In this document: piece after piece, positions 40,201-51,260 of the stretch
Position numbering within the stretch: the stretch's first letter is position 1
Layout: each line of letters opens with the position of its first letter
Assembly: GCA_026724425.1 (NCBI GenBank)
Contig: JAIUCV010000003.1
Location: 60,069,088-60,133,087 of the forward strand
Source of the DNA: Erythrophleum ivorense
Taxonomy: Eukaryota > Streptophyta > Magnoliopsida > Fabales > Fabaceae
Direction: 5' to 3'
DNA length: 64,000 nucleotides
The notes under the pieces: model-generated
The model's database searches: none
The model's input: only the letters and a program-made list of their open reading frames with translations
Told to the model about the DNA's origin: nothing
Made by a program: the position numbers and the translations under genes

Positions 40201-42157
40201 CAATTAGTTTTGATGGGGATGTTAAAGTGGTTGTGAGACTTCAAGGAATGATACTGTGAAAAACAAAGATATTAGATCAAAGGTTGCATTTATTGAAGAA
40301 AAGATGAATGCAGTACAGATGCGTGATGGTGGTTTTTTGTTGGAGGGGGTTATTATCTCAGATTTGCCAAGAGAGTGGGCTTTTTTGCCACAATTTTTTT
40401 TTTCACTTAAACACTCTTGTGATTTTTTTCCTTTTATTTTTGAGGTTCATTTTGGAAATGTCTTAATTGTCTTCTTCTTCATTAAAACTTCTTTTTCTAT
40501 TAAAAAACAAATCTAAAAGATTGAGAAGGAGAACAAGAAACATGGATGGAAGTAGTACTGGAAAGTTAAGATGGCAAATTGAGTAGAGTTAAATGTGGCT
40601 TTAAACAAGAAAGGACAAGATCAATACATGTAGAGTAACTCAATTAAGTGTGACCCAGGATGTACTTCGCTACCTTCATCTATTCTCCTTCTTGTTATCA
40701 TGTTTAATTGTTCTCAATCTAAGAGAGTTCTTATCTCCTCTGCAATCCTTAGAAAACCTAAACTCTGTAAAACCCTAGGGCTTCATGAGGCATTCTTGTG
40801 ATATACAACAATGATGCGGTAGGTATTGCAAGCAGCAATGATGCATGATGGGCATTGATGTTGAATGTGGCTGGGTGGTGGTCTGATGGAACCTTTCAGT
40901 TATGCGTCAGATTGAATGGGATTATGGGGAAGGAGTGTGTCAGAGCTGAAGCCTGTTAATTACCATTTGAGCCATTACCATATATAGGGCAATTCATGTT
41001 TGGATTTGGGAATAAAATACTCTTGTAGATCAAAATTTAGCCCTATTAGCTCCAAATGTGTAGTGTCTTTGGAAAGAGAATCATCAATACCCAGTACTTT
41101 TTCTTTAAAGGAAAAAAATCTATATCTGAAAAATAATCTGCTTTTCCCTTTTGTTTTCTTTCATCATGCATTATATTGTATTTTGTGGAAAAATTGTATC
41201 TATTTTGATTGTTAACGTTTAGGGTTTAGGAGTCTTTATTTATGGCAGGAGACCTTTTACTCCTGGTTTTGTGACTCATGTTATAATGTGCATGCTTTTT
41301 GTCTTTTTTCCCATGCAGACTACCTTGTAACCAAGTGTGGCGTGCTTATGATGTCCTTATTTGTATTTTTTACTACCACAATGTCAGTGTCATTCACATT
41401 GAGAGAAACACAGACTCGCATGCTGAAGTTTACAGGTAGGCATTATTTTTTCTGTACAGTATCATCGTGTGAAAACTGATTTTATGATTCCTGCTTGCAT
41501 CTATTATTCCATTCAGCCTATTGCCACGTGGATCAATTGCCTGGTTTCAAACTTTTTATTTTTTTGGTTTTTTACCTAAACTAAACTTAGATGCAATGAT
41601 TAAATGGTCATGGTTCTTAGTGTTATTATCTCTATGATTGGAAGGTTTATCTAGAAGGTCATTCCTTTCTATCCCCAAAGAAAAAAAAATCCAGAGGGTC
41701 CGTTATCCACTAAATTTTCTGGATCTAGTATGCTAACCGAAAGAAGATTCTATTGTGACATTCATCTAATGGTGCATAGTTGTTCATGGTTTGTGCCATT
41801 CTGTTCTGCACATAAGATTGGCTTTTTACTTCTGAAAATCTTTGCAGTGCAGCTTCAACACCATGCTCGGCATCGCCTTCCAACATTTCAGCTGATCTTT
41901 GTACATGTGATTGAATCATTAGTTTTTGTACCTGTAAGCATTCACCGTTGTTGACTTTTCTCAACATTGTCTAAATTAACTGTTTCAATCATTTGTGTTA
42001 TTTCTCTTCATACTATCTTTGCTGATAAGTTGCTCATTGAACTCTGCAGATTATGATTGGTATTCTGTTTTTTCTTTTCGAGTTTTATGATGATCAGCTA
42101 CTTGCTTTCATGGTCTTGATTCTTGTCTGGTTGTGTGAATTATTTACTCTCATTAGG

Positions 42158-42218
<61 letters not shown>

Positions 42219-44352
42219 TATAAGATGAAAACAGTGTTAGCTGATAATGTCTGATGGTTGTTGCTTGAAACCATTTATTGAGTTTTTTTATAATTTGGAC
42301 ATGATTTCGTTCACTGATCTCGAGCACTTTTAATGTTAGCTATGGCTATATTGGACAAATGGATCATTAAGCAGTACATGGATCCAATTTCTTTAGTCTG
42401 TATGGTAGTTTTGGCTGCCAGAAATAATATAATCATTTGTTACATCAGAAACTGTTTTGTTTCTGCTTTTTACCATTTAACCACTCTTCCTCTCAGAGGC
42501 CAAGGTCAAATGTACTTGGCCAAATTAGGGTTTCGTTAATGGGGACTGCTGCTCAAGGAAAGCTACACTTGATTTGTGTTTATTTGCCATTTTGTAAATT
42601 GATTCTAATAACAGCAGTATTTAGCTGATGCTGAATGCGTGGTGTAATCTTTGACACGATGGTTGGTCTGGTTTTTGGGTCAATAATAATTGTAGTATCC
42701 TATAGCCTTTAAGGAGGCCTTTGAATCATGATATGGCAACTTCGTTTGCAACAATGTTTCTGTCCTGCCAGTTATACTTCTATGCATATCTGTGTAGTTG
42801 TGCTAGTTTTTTATGTTCTTCTAATATTATTGAGCTTGTCATAACTTGCAGTGTCCGGACACCAATATCAATGAAGTTCTTTCCTCGCTTCTTTTTGCTA
42901 TATTTTCTGGTCTTTCACATATATTTCTTCTCTTATACTTATGGTACGATCATACTACTTTCTTTTTCTCTTTTTTTGGTTTAGTTGAAATTAATTTATG
43001 TTAGTTGGAAATAATTTGTTTCCAAAAATTTTGCAGGTTTTTCATATTTGGCTCTCTCTACAACTGCAGCTTTTATGCAACACCTTATTCTGTACTTTTG
43101 GAATCAGTTTGAGGTGACATTTAATGGCTTATGCTAGCCCTAAATATTGTTGCCTTCTATTAATAGTTCCTTTGGACGCTTGTGTCTAGCATGACATGTT
43201 TTAGGTTTGGTTGAAATTATAACGGTTCACTGTCCTATTTCTTTATATGACATGGAAGTACAATTTGAAAACAGGATAACTACGTTGTAAGGTGGATGCT
43301 GTTTCAATATACTATAGATTTAGCGATGACATGATATATTTTTTGCAATACAAATACATTGTGCTGTCTGGCAATGCACTTTCTGAAGTGGGTATTCATT
43401 GCCAGAAAGATTATCAAAAGACAGCTCAGGAAGGGGCAAGGAAGAGAAGAGAGAATAATTATTGGTTAGAAGAGAATTTATAGAGGCAATGCGTGTAGAC
43501 AAATGCAACATCGATATTAAATTGTGTATAAACTACCAAAAACAGTGGAGTTTAGAAGCTATATTTGGAAGGCTCTTTAGGTTGTCTTTCATTGTTACAT
43601 CTTGCATGTTTTTAAAGAGGAAGATGTCAGGGATGCCATGCCTATTAGGTCTCTCCTTTAGCTTAAAAGTATGCTGTTGATAAATAAAGAATTCATTCCC
43701 AAACTAGGAAAAAATTATTTCAGATTATAGTAGTTCTTATTAATATTTAAAACAAAAATTCTATTATAGTATTATTACTTTTTAGAAGCTTTCTTTCTGT
43801 TCATTATAGTAAGTGGTCATGTTTACTTAATTGAATTTTATTGGACCTGTGCTATGTTACAAGGTACCAGCATTGCAAAGGTTTATGCAAAATCGACGAT
43901 CACAACTCCAACAACACCCAGACTTCCGCATCACTTCATCTACGATCCTTGCATCAACATTGCACATCACAAGATTGAACACAAGGAACCAGGGAATGGC
44001 TAATACAGATTTGAACTCTGGGGCTGGGTCCAGGCCTGGATTGGACCCATTAATGCCTCAGAATGGACCAGGAGTCGCTGAACCCCAAGGGCGGTTTGAA
44101 AACAATCCAGATGGGGTAGCTAACCCTGTACCGTTTCCTGAACAACCTGACCTTCGACAAGCAGAAAGCGGTCCCAATCCCGGATCCATGAATTCATTCA
44201 GTTCTTTGTTATTATGGATCTTGGGAGGTGCTTCTTCTGAGGGCCTCAACTCATTTTTTTCCATGTTCAGAGATGTGAGAGACCAAGGACAAGTTTTTGC
44301 TGAACCTTCTAGCTCTAGACGTGAAAATCATGAGACTCAGGATGGCAGATAG
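28201..44352 (+). CDS. Membralin family multi-pass membrane protein
   Basis: In animals membralin (TMEM259) is an ER membrane protein tied to ER-associated degradation; the plant role is inferred only by homology. Fourteen exons join in frame to 673 aa: 28201-28353, 30425-30487, 37639-38073, 38203-38284, 38588-38649, 38833-38927, 39165-39244, 39646-39729, 41319-41435, 41848-41933, 42050-42156, 42852-42943, 43037-43113, 43864-44352. The start MDPEQTFIRVQ and the PGCSSEL motif after the first membrane helix (about residues 27-45) match my recollection of Arabidopsis At1g60995. A long lumenal-type segment follows, with HNIHTMNISISARH. A hydrophobic block near 355-510 holds several membrane segments. 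The last 160 residues are polar, rich in Pro, Asn and Gly, and likely disordered. Introns 1 (2.1 kb) and 2 (7.2 kb) hold retroelements, yet all splice sites are GT-AG and the frame is intact. Confidence 0.94.
28780..28917 (+). mobile_element. LINE C-terminal fragment in membralin intron 1
   Basis: It reads FLPLHRLWGRVIFMSSLW and then GEVSLVDLQRDWK, the C-terminal part of a LINE ORF2. The DNA is similar to the LINE tail at 14211-14290. Its A-rich end is absent because the sequence switches to gypsy reverse transcriptase at about 28918. Confidence 0.6.
28918..29740 (+). mobile_element. Ty3/gypsy reverse transcriptase-RNase H fragment
   Basis: It starts within the RT catalytic block FVLVLFDDILVYS. 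Broken frames follow with VEYLGHLINSQGIATDP, QLKSLLGLTRYYRRFI, LATAPVLALPDFSKTF, SDASSYGIGAVLMQ and finally STADALSRVRGAQLL, the end of RNase H. Several stops and frameshifts are present. Integrase is missing; the RNase H end runs almost directly into a purine-rich AGAAGGGGAATTAAGAGG tract. Confidence 0.8.
29741..29942 (+). repeat. Probable LTR remnant of the gypsy fragment
   Basis: It lies just after a polypurine-like tract and contains GATATAAATAGC as a TATA box at about 29830, then a T/C-rich leader ending TATCTCTTATCAGGG. Repeated TTAGTTG/CTAACTAC words occur. No second copy is in the window, so the LTR call is an inference from position and layout. Confidence 0.45.
30743..31028 (-). repeat. 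3' LTR of the copia element
   Basis: About 286 bp, starting TGTTGACAG and ending TCATCA when read on the minus strand. It clearly aligns with 34608-34896 (shared ATAAAATCAAATTAAAT and AGATAATCAC words) with scattered differences. Purine-rich CTTAAGGAG lies just upstream of it in the element's direction. Confidence 0.9.
33100..34145. mobile_element. Foreign AT-rich insertion inside copia gag
   Basis: Copia gag reads up to about 34151 on the right and resumes near 33060-33100 on the left (FFLGFNIIMIQS). The DNA between is AT-rich, non-coding and unlike copia. Its ends carry words around AATCATGATTCAAATCGTGA and GATTCAGATGCAAGTAAC. An exact palindrome GATGCAAGTAACTTGCATC is at 34008-34026. The class of this insert is not known. 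Confidence 0.45.
34595..34607 (-). other. Primer-binding site of the copia element (initiator tRNA-Met)
   Basis: TGGTATCAGAGCC on the minus strand, directly next to the LTR end at 34608. Confidence 0.9.
34608..34896 (-). repeat. 5' LTR of the copia element
   Basis: About 289 bp, reading TGTTGATAG... on the minus strand; its end has TTA where the other LTR has TCA. Same family as 30743-31028. Confidence 0.9.
34928..37064 (-). mobile_element. LTR-flanked element without recognisable pol (LARD-like)
   Basis: Left LTR 34928-35325 ends (minus-strand start) with TGTTACATAGTGG and is preceded in that direction by a purine tract AAGGGGGGGAAG. A partial second LTR lies at about 36893-37064, sharing CATGCATCTATCCCTTAT and GGATACACTTAAGAT. 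The internal 1.5 kb has only short, Lys/Glu-rich minus-strand frames (for example near 36797-36591 and 36325-36044) with no retroviral domain I can name. MKEELQRMKG near 36785 might be a gag N terminus. Target duplications were not found. Confidence 0.6.
37080..37360. repeat. Pyrimidine-rich low-complexity DNA with C and T homopolymers
   Basis: Almost entirely C and T on the plus strand, with long runs of T near 37175-37190 and of C then T at 37329-37350. Open frames here are composition artefacts. Confidence 0.7.
37372..37505. repeat. Compact hairpin (inverted repeat) in membralin intron 2
   Basis: Arm 37372-37427 pairs with 37450-37505 across a loop of about 22 bases. Shared words include CTTGT.GTTT.TGTTA, ATC.CAATTTATGC.TAG and TTTTGATAGCT. 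A third partial copy of CTAGGCATAAATTG lies at about 37532. The hairpin sits about 130 bp upstream of membralin exon 3. Confidence 0.75.
40206..40345 (+). mobile_element. RTE-type LINE C-terminal fragment in membralin intron 8
   Basis: With one frameshift the DNA reads MLKWL then SRNDTVKNKDIRSKVA and IEEKMNAVQMRDGG. This resembles the conserved C-terminal end of plant RTE-like reverse transcriptases (MLRWMCG...KIRNE...VGVAPIEDKMRE). It is short and dead. Confidence 0.5.
42158..42220. repeat. (CT)n(AT)n compound microsatellite after membralin exon 11
   Basis: CT repeats start two bases after the GT donor at 42157 and change to AT repeats at about 42194. The donor itself is GTATCT. Confidence 0.95.
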
Positions 44353-46109
44353 CAGCGGAACATTTGAGATTGAGTGGAAGAACTTCTTTGTATAGGAGTA
44401 ATGTAAGTGATATAGGTGACTGAACTACTTTCTCTTTGGACCAAAGGAAAACAGGAGTAGTATTAAAAAGAAGTGTGTATATATCGTCTATATATATTTT
44501 GCTGGATAATGGCTGATTTTACCATGTTGAATCTCTGGGGAATACGCTTTTAGGCTCTTGGGTTCTCAAGTCCTCCCCTTCAACGCTGCCCCCTCAGTGA
44601 AATCACAGCTAGAAAATAAAGCAAGGGGGTTGAACCTAATGGATTCCAACGGTGCTGTATGAAGAGCAAGACTAGGTCATTTTCAAGTTGGAGTTTTCTT
44701 CTCCTTACTTGTCTTGCGGGGCTTGAACTCCACTGATATAGGTGAAAACTTCTTTTTAGCAACAACTCAGCCTCGCTGTTTCACCTCGCTTTTTAAGTTA
44801 ATCTTTGTTTGCTTGGCGGGTGCCAATGTATGTTATTGCAATATAAAAATTATTGTCATAATATGGCAAGTTTTTTCTTTTTTTCTTTGTGGTTGGGGGG
44901 GGGGGGGGTTTCTTTGTAGGCGCCGGTTGATAGATAAATACTACTAAGCTTAACTACCATTTTGGTCCTTTTACTTTTTTATTTGTTTTAATTTAGTCTT
45001 TAACTTTTTTATTTTGAATTTAATCTTTTAACTTTTAATTTGTGCTATGTTTGTCCTTTTTTCTTGCATTTATCAAGAATTAAATTAAAATAAATAAAAT
45101 GTTAAGGGACTAATGATAATTAAGCCAACATTTTATGAAAAATTATCTGATGTTATATCAAAAGCAAATATTATGGTGCATTTTCAGAAGTGGTTGTATC
45201 AATCTTATTTACTATGTGGCATACTATGAAAAAGACACATGATGATGTGTTAAAATATGTTAATTAAATATCAATTTAAAATAATTTATTATATTTATAT
45301 TTTAATTTACTCAACATATTTTAGCACGTTATCATTGTGCGTTTTTTTTTTAAAATTTGTGTTACATGGTAATTATTTCAGTGCAATCATTTTTGAGGAT
45401 GCACTAAAATTTATCTATATCAAATATCATATTGTGGAGTATCATGAATATCTCTTTCCTAATAAGTGTCACGACATAAAAAATTATTATATTATAAGCA
45501 ATGAAAAATGGTCATTATGTTATAAAGAGTGTTGTTTCATTTCAAAATTGATGTTAATATAATTTGTAAACCTTAAAGTGGTTACTCAATTGAACATGTA
45601 GATATTTTGCATAAATTTGAAGAAGGGCTTATTTTGAAGGAGTTAATTCAAAATGGTATCCAAAGTTTTGGCAAACTGTATCATTTTCCCAAAATCAGAT
45701 TTTACCTCACTGTATTTTTAATTTTGTTAAGTTTTTATAAATAATCACTTCCTTATATTTTTTATGACTATTAAAGTTGTCATATTCATGGTATTTAAGA
45801 TATTAAAAAAATATGAAATAATAGAGCGGCAAACATTTTTTAAAGGTTTTCATAAAAAATTAGAATAAAATTTTATGAAATTGACAAACCTAAAAGTATG
45901 ATTTGAGATGCCTGTAATTTTTTCGTGATATGAGATATCGCATGAGATGATACCATTTTATGCCTTTTAACATCTTAGATAACATTGGCCAATCAAAATG
46001 ACCATATACCAAACAAATCCTATATTGTTGACAAATTTGTGCAACCAAAAAGTGTATTTTAAGAAAAATGAGATCAAGAGCCAACATATCTAGTTGAAAA
46101 TAATGATCA
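44353..46109. other. Region between the convergent membralin and DnaJ-like genes
   Basis: Contains the membralin 3' UTR (probably to about 44950), a G homopolymer at about 44896-44909, and an AT-rich block from 44957 with TTTTGGTCCTTTTACTTTTT that resembles one arm of the foldback families seen elsewhere. No gene is recognised. Confidence 0.45.
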
Positions 46110-48349
46110 TTAACTACAATCTTGTAGAAAACTAACAGCTTCTTCCCTTTGCTTATCACTTAATTCCGTGGGGAAGTTGATGAGGAATTTAATGTGGAGG
46201 TCACCTCTTCTGCCATCCTGTTTGGGATTTGGCATGCCTTTGCCCTCAATAACCTTCTGATATCCAGGGTATATGACAATATCCTCAAATGACATAGTCA
46301 TGGTTTCTCCTTCTATTAGAGGAACTGGTATGGAGCAGCCTGTGAGTGCATTCACCAGAGGAATCTCAACACTTACTTCCAAATTGTCACCATCTCTGCT
46401 GAACAAAGGGTGGTCCTTTTCATCAATTAAGAAGACTATATCAGCAGGAAGATATCCAGGTTTCTCGTCGCCCTTTCCTTCGAATGTAATCTTCGTTCCT
46501 TTTCTCCATCCTGGCTTTATTTCAATCTTTAGTATTTCCTCCTCTTGGACAATAATCCTGTCACAAAATAACGCTAAAGTGTCATTCTTGTGAGCATCTG
46601 TGACTGGCATATTTTTTTTTTCTCTCCTTTCTCTCAGAAAATTGCATTTGTTTTTTCTTTTTTTTTTACCGAATTGTCATTGCTCATAATTGCAACTTTT
46701 AAATCCTCCATACCCGATCTATACTTCCGTTCTGCCCAAATTTCCAAATAATCATTGTTGCAAATTTCAAGCTACAACAGTTTCCGCGAACTGAGAAATT
46801 TCTAAGCAGCTACCACTTTTCTATCAAAAAATTGCTATTTTTTTCAAAATTGTCATTGCTCATAATTGCAAATTCGAAATCTTCTATATCCTATCAGTAT
46901 TCCAAATCTACCTAAATTTCCCAAGTATCATTGTTTGTTAATGTCAAATTACAGAAATTTCAACAACCTTAGAAATTTCTGTTCAATAAGATTGCGTAAT
47001 AGAAGCATTGCCTAAAAAGCATGGACACAAACATGACAGAACATCGCCTTTTTCTTTTCTTCCAAATTGTCATTGCTCGTCATTGTAACTTTGAAGTCTT
47101 TTAAATCCTAACCTAGACATAACAGAACAAAATTTGAAGTATTTATATATAATTTAAAATGTCATATTATGTCTAACATGAGTGTGTGAGATAAACACAA
47201 CTGTTTTTTTTTTTTTTTCAAATGTACATGCTTAGTGTAACATTGTTAATTACAGCAGGTTCAGCAACCTAAGAAATTTCTCTACAATTAAGATCACAAT
47301 AACAGAAATATACCCGGGATGCTTGATAACATTTTTATTAATTTTGATCTTTTTGACTGATCCAAAGCACAGGTCCTCAAGTGTGCACTCAAGTTTCTTC
47401 TCAACTGGTGGGGGTTTCCGCCTCACTGTTGATTGTGAGAATATGATTGGTGTTGTGGATCTTCTACTTGTACTTCTAGACAGAGATGCTGAACCCACAT
47501 CTTTTGATGGGGAGGCTGAAGGGTTGGGGGTTTGAGGCTCAGAGATGCACTTGCTGCTCATGTTTCCTGATGGAGAAGCCGAAGGGCTCGGTGTTGCACT
47601 TGCCGAGGCAGTCCTTCTGCTCATAATTCTTGATACTGAAGAAGCTTCGATATCAGAGGTAGAGTTTGTTCTAATGCTTGCATTTCTTGAGAAAGGGGTA
47701 GGTGTTGTGCATTTCCTGCTTGGATGTCTTGACAAGAGCTTTCGACTTGGTGTTGGCGTTTTGGATCTATTCCTTGCAATTTTGCTTGAGAATAAATTTT
47801 CATCCACTTCTTTATGATCATCGAGCTCAAAACTTGGAACTGTCATTGGCTATATATTGAATCAAACACAATGAGAAAATCCCATAAAGATTTCAAAAAC
47901 TAGAGAAGGGTAAGAATTTGTGAACAAAGTAATTCCATCAACGTGGAATTGTTGCTTGAAGATGCATGGATACGCAATGCAACACAAACACAACAATATG
48001 TAGTGTTTTGACAAAATATGCAGTGTTCAATTACAGCTTGACAAAATTTATAGTGCTTAGATACAATTTGAAAAATCGCATTATGTCTTAATACAAGCAC
48101 GAAAGAAACACTATACGGAATAATGCAGCAATAACCGCTGAAAAAAAAAATTCCAGCATGCAAAAACGTTAAAATGCACTAAATTAAAAATGGTTTACAG
48201 CAACAATCCAGGTGATTTAGATGTATTTTCCCAAATGTGCTTACCTCGGAGGCTTTGTGCTTGGAGAAACTCTTGTCGCGGTGCCTTTTTGTTACAAGAG
48301 ATTTGCATATGTCTTTGAATGATGGTTTTTTTCGGATCCAATCTCCCAT
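46110..48349 (-). CDS. DnaJ/HSP40 C-terminal substrate-binding protein without a J domain
   Basis: Three exons on the minus strand, 48349-48245, 47849-47314 and 46557-46110, join in frame to 362 aa. Exon 1 gives MGDWIRKKPSFKDICKSL, with no J domain and no HPD. Residues about 50-185 are Ser/Thr/Pro/Arg-rich with repeats such as ASPSGN, PNPSASPS and SRSTSRRS. From about 188 it reads CTLEDLCFGSVKKIKI, then IIVQEEEILKIEIKPGWRKG, KITFEGKGDEKPG, ADIVFLIDEKDHPLFSRDG, and GYQKVIEGKGMP. These are the two beta-barrel peptide-binding domains of type II DnaJ proteins. The layout matches my recollection of the Arabidopsis peptide-binding proteins At1g11040 and At1g44160. Without a J domain it should not stimulate Hsp70 ATPase in the standard way; its role is unknown. 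Confidence 0.92.
46671..47310. repeat. Three diverged tandem repeats in intron 2 of the DnaJ-like gene
   Basis: The word AATTGTCATTGCTC with TAATTGCAA or a close variant starts units at about 46671, 46849 and 47062. Each unit continues with AAATCxTCxATA-type words and a block ending CCTxAGAAATTTCT (46980 and 47278). Spacing is about 178 and 213 bp. The repeats are non-coding and fill most of the 756-bp intron. Confidence 0.65.
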
Positions 48350-48689
48350 TGCATTAGAGATCGAGAGAGAGAAAGAAAGGAAGGTGACAATACCCAGAAA
48401 ATATTTGTTTGGCCGTTTGAGAAATTCCTAGTGGATCAAAATTAAAAGAAATAGACCTTTGCTGTTAGTATTGTCTATCTATGAGAATTTCTTACTTTGT
48501 AGAGGCAAAATTCCATCACAATATGAGTATGATCGAAAGATTTAGATGAGGTCATAAAAAGAGGAAAATGACACGTGATGGGATCTGTTTGGAAATGTTT
48601 TGTGACGTAGGTGTTATGAAAAAATTGTTGTTTGAAAAGAATAAAACTAAAATTTGGTAAACAGCTTGTAAAGCTACTTTCAAAATATT

Positions 48690-50250
48690 GATAAATTATT
48701 TAGTAATAATTTTCAAATGTTGTTGTAAATGTGTAGAATAAATATATGCTAAATTCTCATCTATGTTACATGGGATGGTGAAGCGTCCTGAGTCTTGTAA
48801 TTTTAGAGGTAGTTTGGTCTTCACAATAGCACTACACTCTTCTGTCAAAGCAATAACTTCCAATTCAGTAAGCCTTCTCTTCTTTGACAACAATTCCTTC
48901 ATGAACTTGCCATAGCTTGACATCTGTTCAAGTGCTTCAGCAAAAAAAATATTGATGTGTAATTGGTTGAACATGTACAAGAATTTTTAAAATTGCACAT
49001 CCATATTTAGCTTTCTAAATGTTTGAGAAGAGGATAATGGTGGAACAAGCTTAATTTAAATTTTATTCTTAGCTTTCTCTTCTTTTTCAACTTTTTTCTT
49101 AACTACATATTCACTTTCCACCTTTTTCTCCTTTTGTCTTCAATCTTGATGAACCTTTGGTAGTTCTCTTCCACTCCTCAGTGTTATTGCATTGCATTCC
49201 TCTTTACCATCTCTCCTTGGATTGGATATTGTATACCTATGAAGATGTCCTTACTTCATAGTTGGCTTCTTCTCTTGCACTTATTGCCTTATTTGTTGTT
49301 GAAGCCCAAGAGGATTTGACAACCAAGCCCCATATGAAGAGGGAGATGAAATATGATTATGATTATGATTTTAATTGCATGAGAAATTTGGATGATTTCG
49401 CCATCTTAGATTGTATGAGTTGGAGTATAAGTTGTTTTGACTTATATTATAATTGCCCATATAATGCACCATTTCAACAAATAAGCGACATTCCTCATTG
49501 GGGTGACTCTCTCCACAATGCTCACATGTGATAAAAGGAGTCTAGATAAAATTGATAATGCTAGTTAAACTCTAATGCATCTTAAAATTGTCAAACCTCT
49601 TATTCAATGACGTTACTTGTGCAAAGAGTGTAGTTAAAAAATTCAATTTATGTAGCCTTGCAACTTTCTTCTGTGAAGCTCTCTCATGTGACCACTAAAT
49701 AATATTAGATGCCATACTTTTCAGCAAATTGCAGGCATTGTCCACATTTAGATTATACATTATACTATTGCCAATTGCAAAATCAAGAATGGTCTTTATT
49801 TAACTTGATAACCCATTATGGATGGTTTGTACTTAGATTTAGGTCAAGAGCCCATGGTTTGGACACTTCCTTTACAACTCTTTATATCTCTCTCAAACTT
49901 TATATAAATGCTTAAAATCATTTTGAACAAATGAAGTAATGTCATTGTGCAGCTATGTTGTCTTGGCCGAAGAAAAGTAATTGGTCAAAAATTTTTAGGT
50001 CAAGTCTTCCCATGTGGTAATGGATCTAGTATGTAAGGAATTGTGCTAGTTTTTAGCCCTGTAAAAAAGTGAGAGCGAGAGCAGCCTCAATCTTATAGCA
50101 CCATTAGTAACTCTATTTTGCTTAAAGGAATGGCACACCTCAAGAAAACTTAAGACATAAGCATTTGAATCTTCTAATGGTAAACCCCCAAACTATATTA
50201 TTATTTGAAACATTTGAAAGACAATGGATTTCATCTCAAAGTTATTAGCT
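48690..50250 (-). pseudogene. Degenerate Ty3/gypsy gag (Athila-like)
   Basis: Read right to left on the minus strand: GLPLEDSNAYVLSFLEVCHS near 50180, then GAIRLRLLSLSLFYRAKN, SITTWEDLT, YKELQRKCPNHG, a zinc knuckle CEHCGESHPNEEC (C-x2-C-x3-H-x4-C) near 49520, and EALEQMSSYGKFMKELLSKK with EECSAIVKTKLPLKL and GRFTIPC near 48950-48770. This order is that of plant gypsy gag up to the protease border. Many stops and frameshifts. Pol is not present to the left; the DnaJ-like gene begins within 350 bp. Confidence 0.8.
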
Positions 50251-50449
50251 TGAATTATCAACTGCCTTATGCTAAAATGTAGACCATGCAAGGTTGGGCA
50301 GCAAAGTCATTAATTATTCTATTATTGTTATTATCACCCTTAGTCATGGCTGTTTTCAGTTCAAAAGTCTTAGATTTCTCTTTAAGGAGTTTCCTAAAGG
50401 GTTTTTAAATTTCTAGATCAAAAGGCTTTAATTCAAAGCTTTTAGACAT

Positions 50450-51260
50450 GTGCATAAGTATGTTCAATAATTGCGAAACAAAAGTAAAAAGAAAACAAAG
50501 CTTGAATTTAAGTCAAATATGCTTGGTATTAATATTGGCATGAATCAATTGCATAAGTCATTGGAAATAGCACCAAAAACTTGTTGCTAACAAATATGAC
50601 AACTTACATATAAATATACCTACTGTTCTCGGTAATATAAAAATGAATAAGGTATTGTTCTCTCAAGAACTAGCTAAAGAAAATGTATTAATTACTAAAA
50701 GTAGCATCTCAACTAAATCAAGTTATCTAATTGTATGTAGAAAATAATTAACAAAAATTGCAATGTTAAAGAAACTAGTAAAATAATAAAATTTTCTAAG
50801 TGAAAGTTAATGGATAAAAAAGCTTGGGAATATTAATCCCTCTATTATTTCTCAAAAACTCAAATTATCTTTCTTAAACCTATCTTTAATGGTGATGTAT
50901 GCTAACTTAGGCTTTTTATTTATCTATAAGATGTTTTCCAAATTACCTATAAGTGTCAGCTTAGACCAAACTTTTAATCTTTTATAAATTTGAACCTTAC
51001 ACAACTTTATAGACCTTATTTTAGCTACATGAGACCAACAAGTCCTATAAGAAGACATTCAACTTAATTCAACAAGTATCATGTACCCATGCTATTTAAT
51101 TTAAGGTCTATTCCTAATCTTCCATTTACAAGTTCAATTAGAAAACGATAACAAATCAATAGGAAAGAATAAAATTGAACAAGCATATAAATACCATAAA
51201 TCATAGATTAAGAAAGATAAACAAGCTTTAATCCATACTAGGGTTCATAATATCCATACC
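50450..51260 (-). repeat. Leader region of the degenerate gypsy element
   Basis: It lies directly upstream of the gag remnant in that element's direction. On the minus strand it reads TTCTTGAGAGAACAATACC followed by TTATATTACCG, resembling the end of the 6760-7500 block. AT-rich and non-coding. Confidence 0.4.

Noticed and set aside
43831..44352. Separate 173-aa gene starting at 43831
   Set aside because: The frame is membralin exon 14; 43831-43863 is intron and the acceptor is at 43862-43863.
47323..47817. Plus-strand frames opposite the DnaJ-like exon 2
   Set aside because: They are antisense shadows of the Ser/Pro-rich coding exon.
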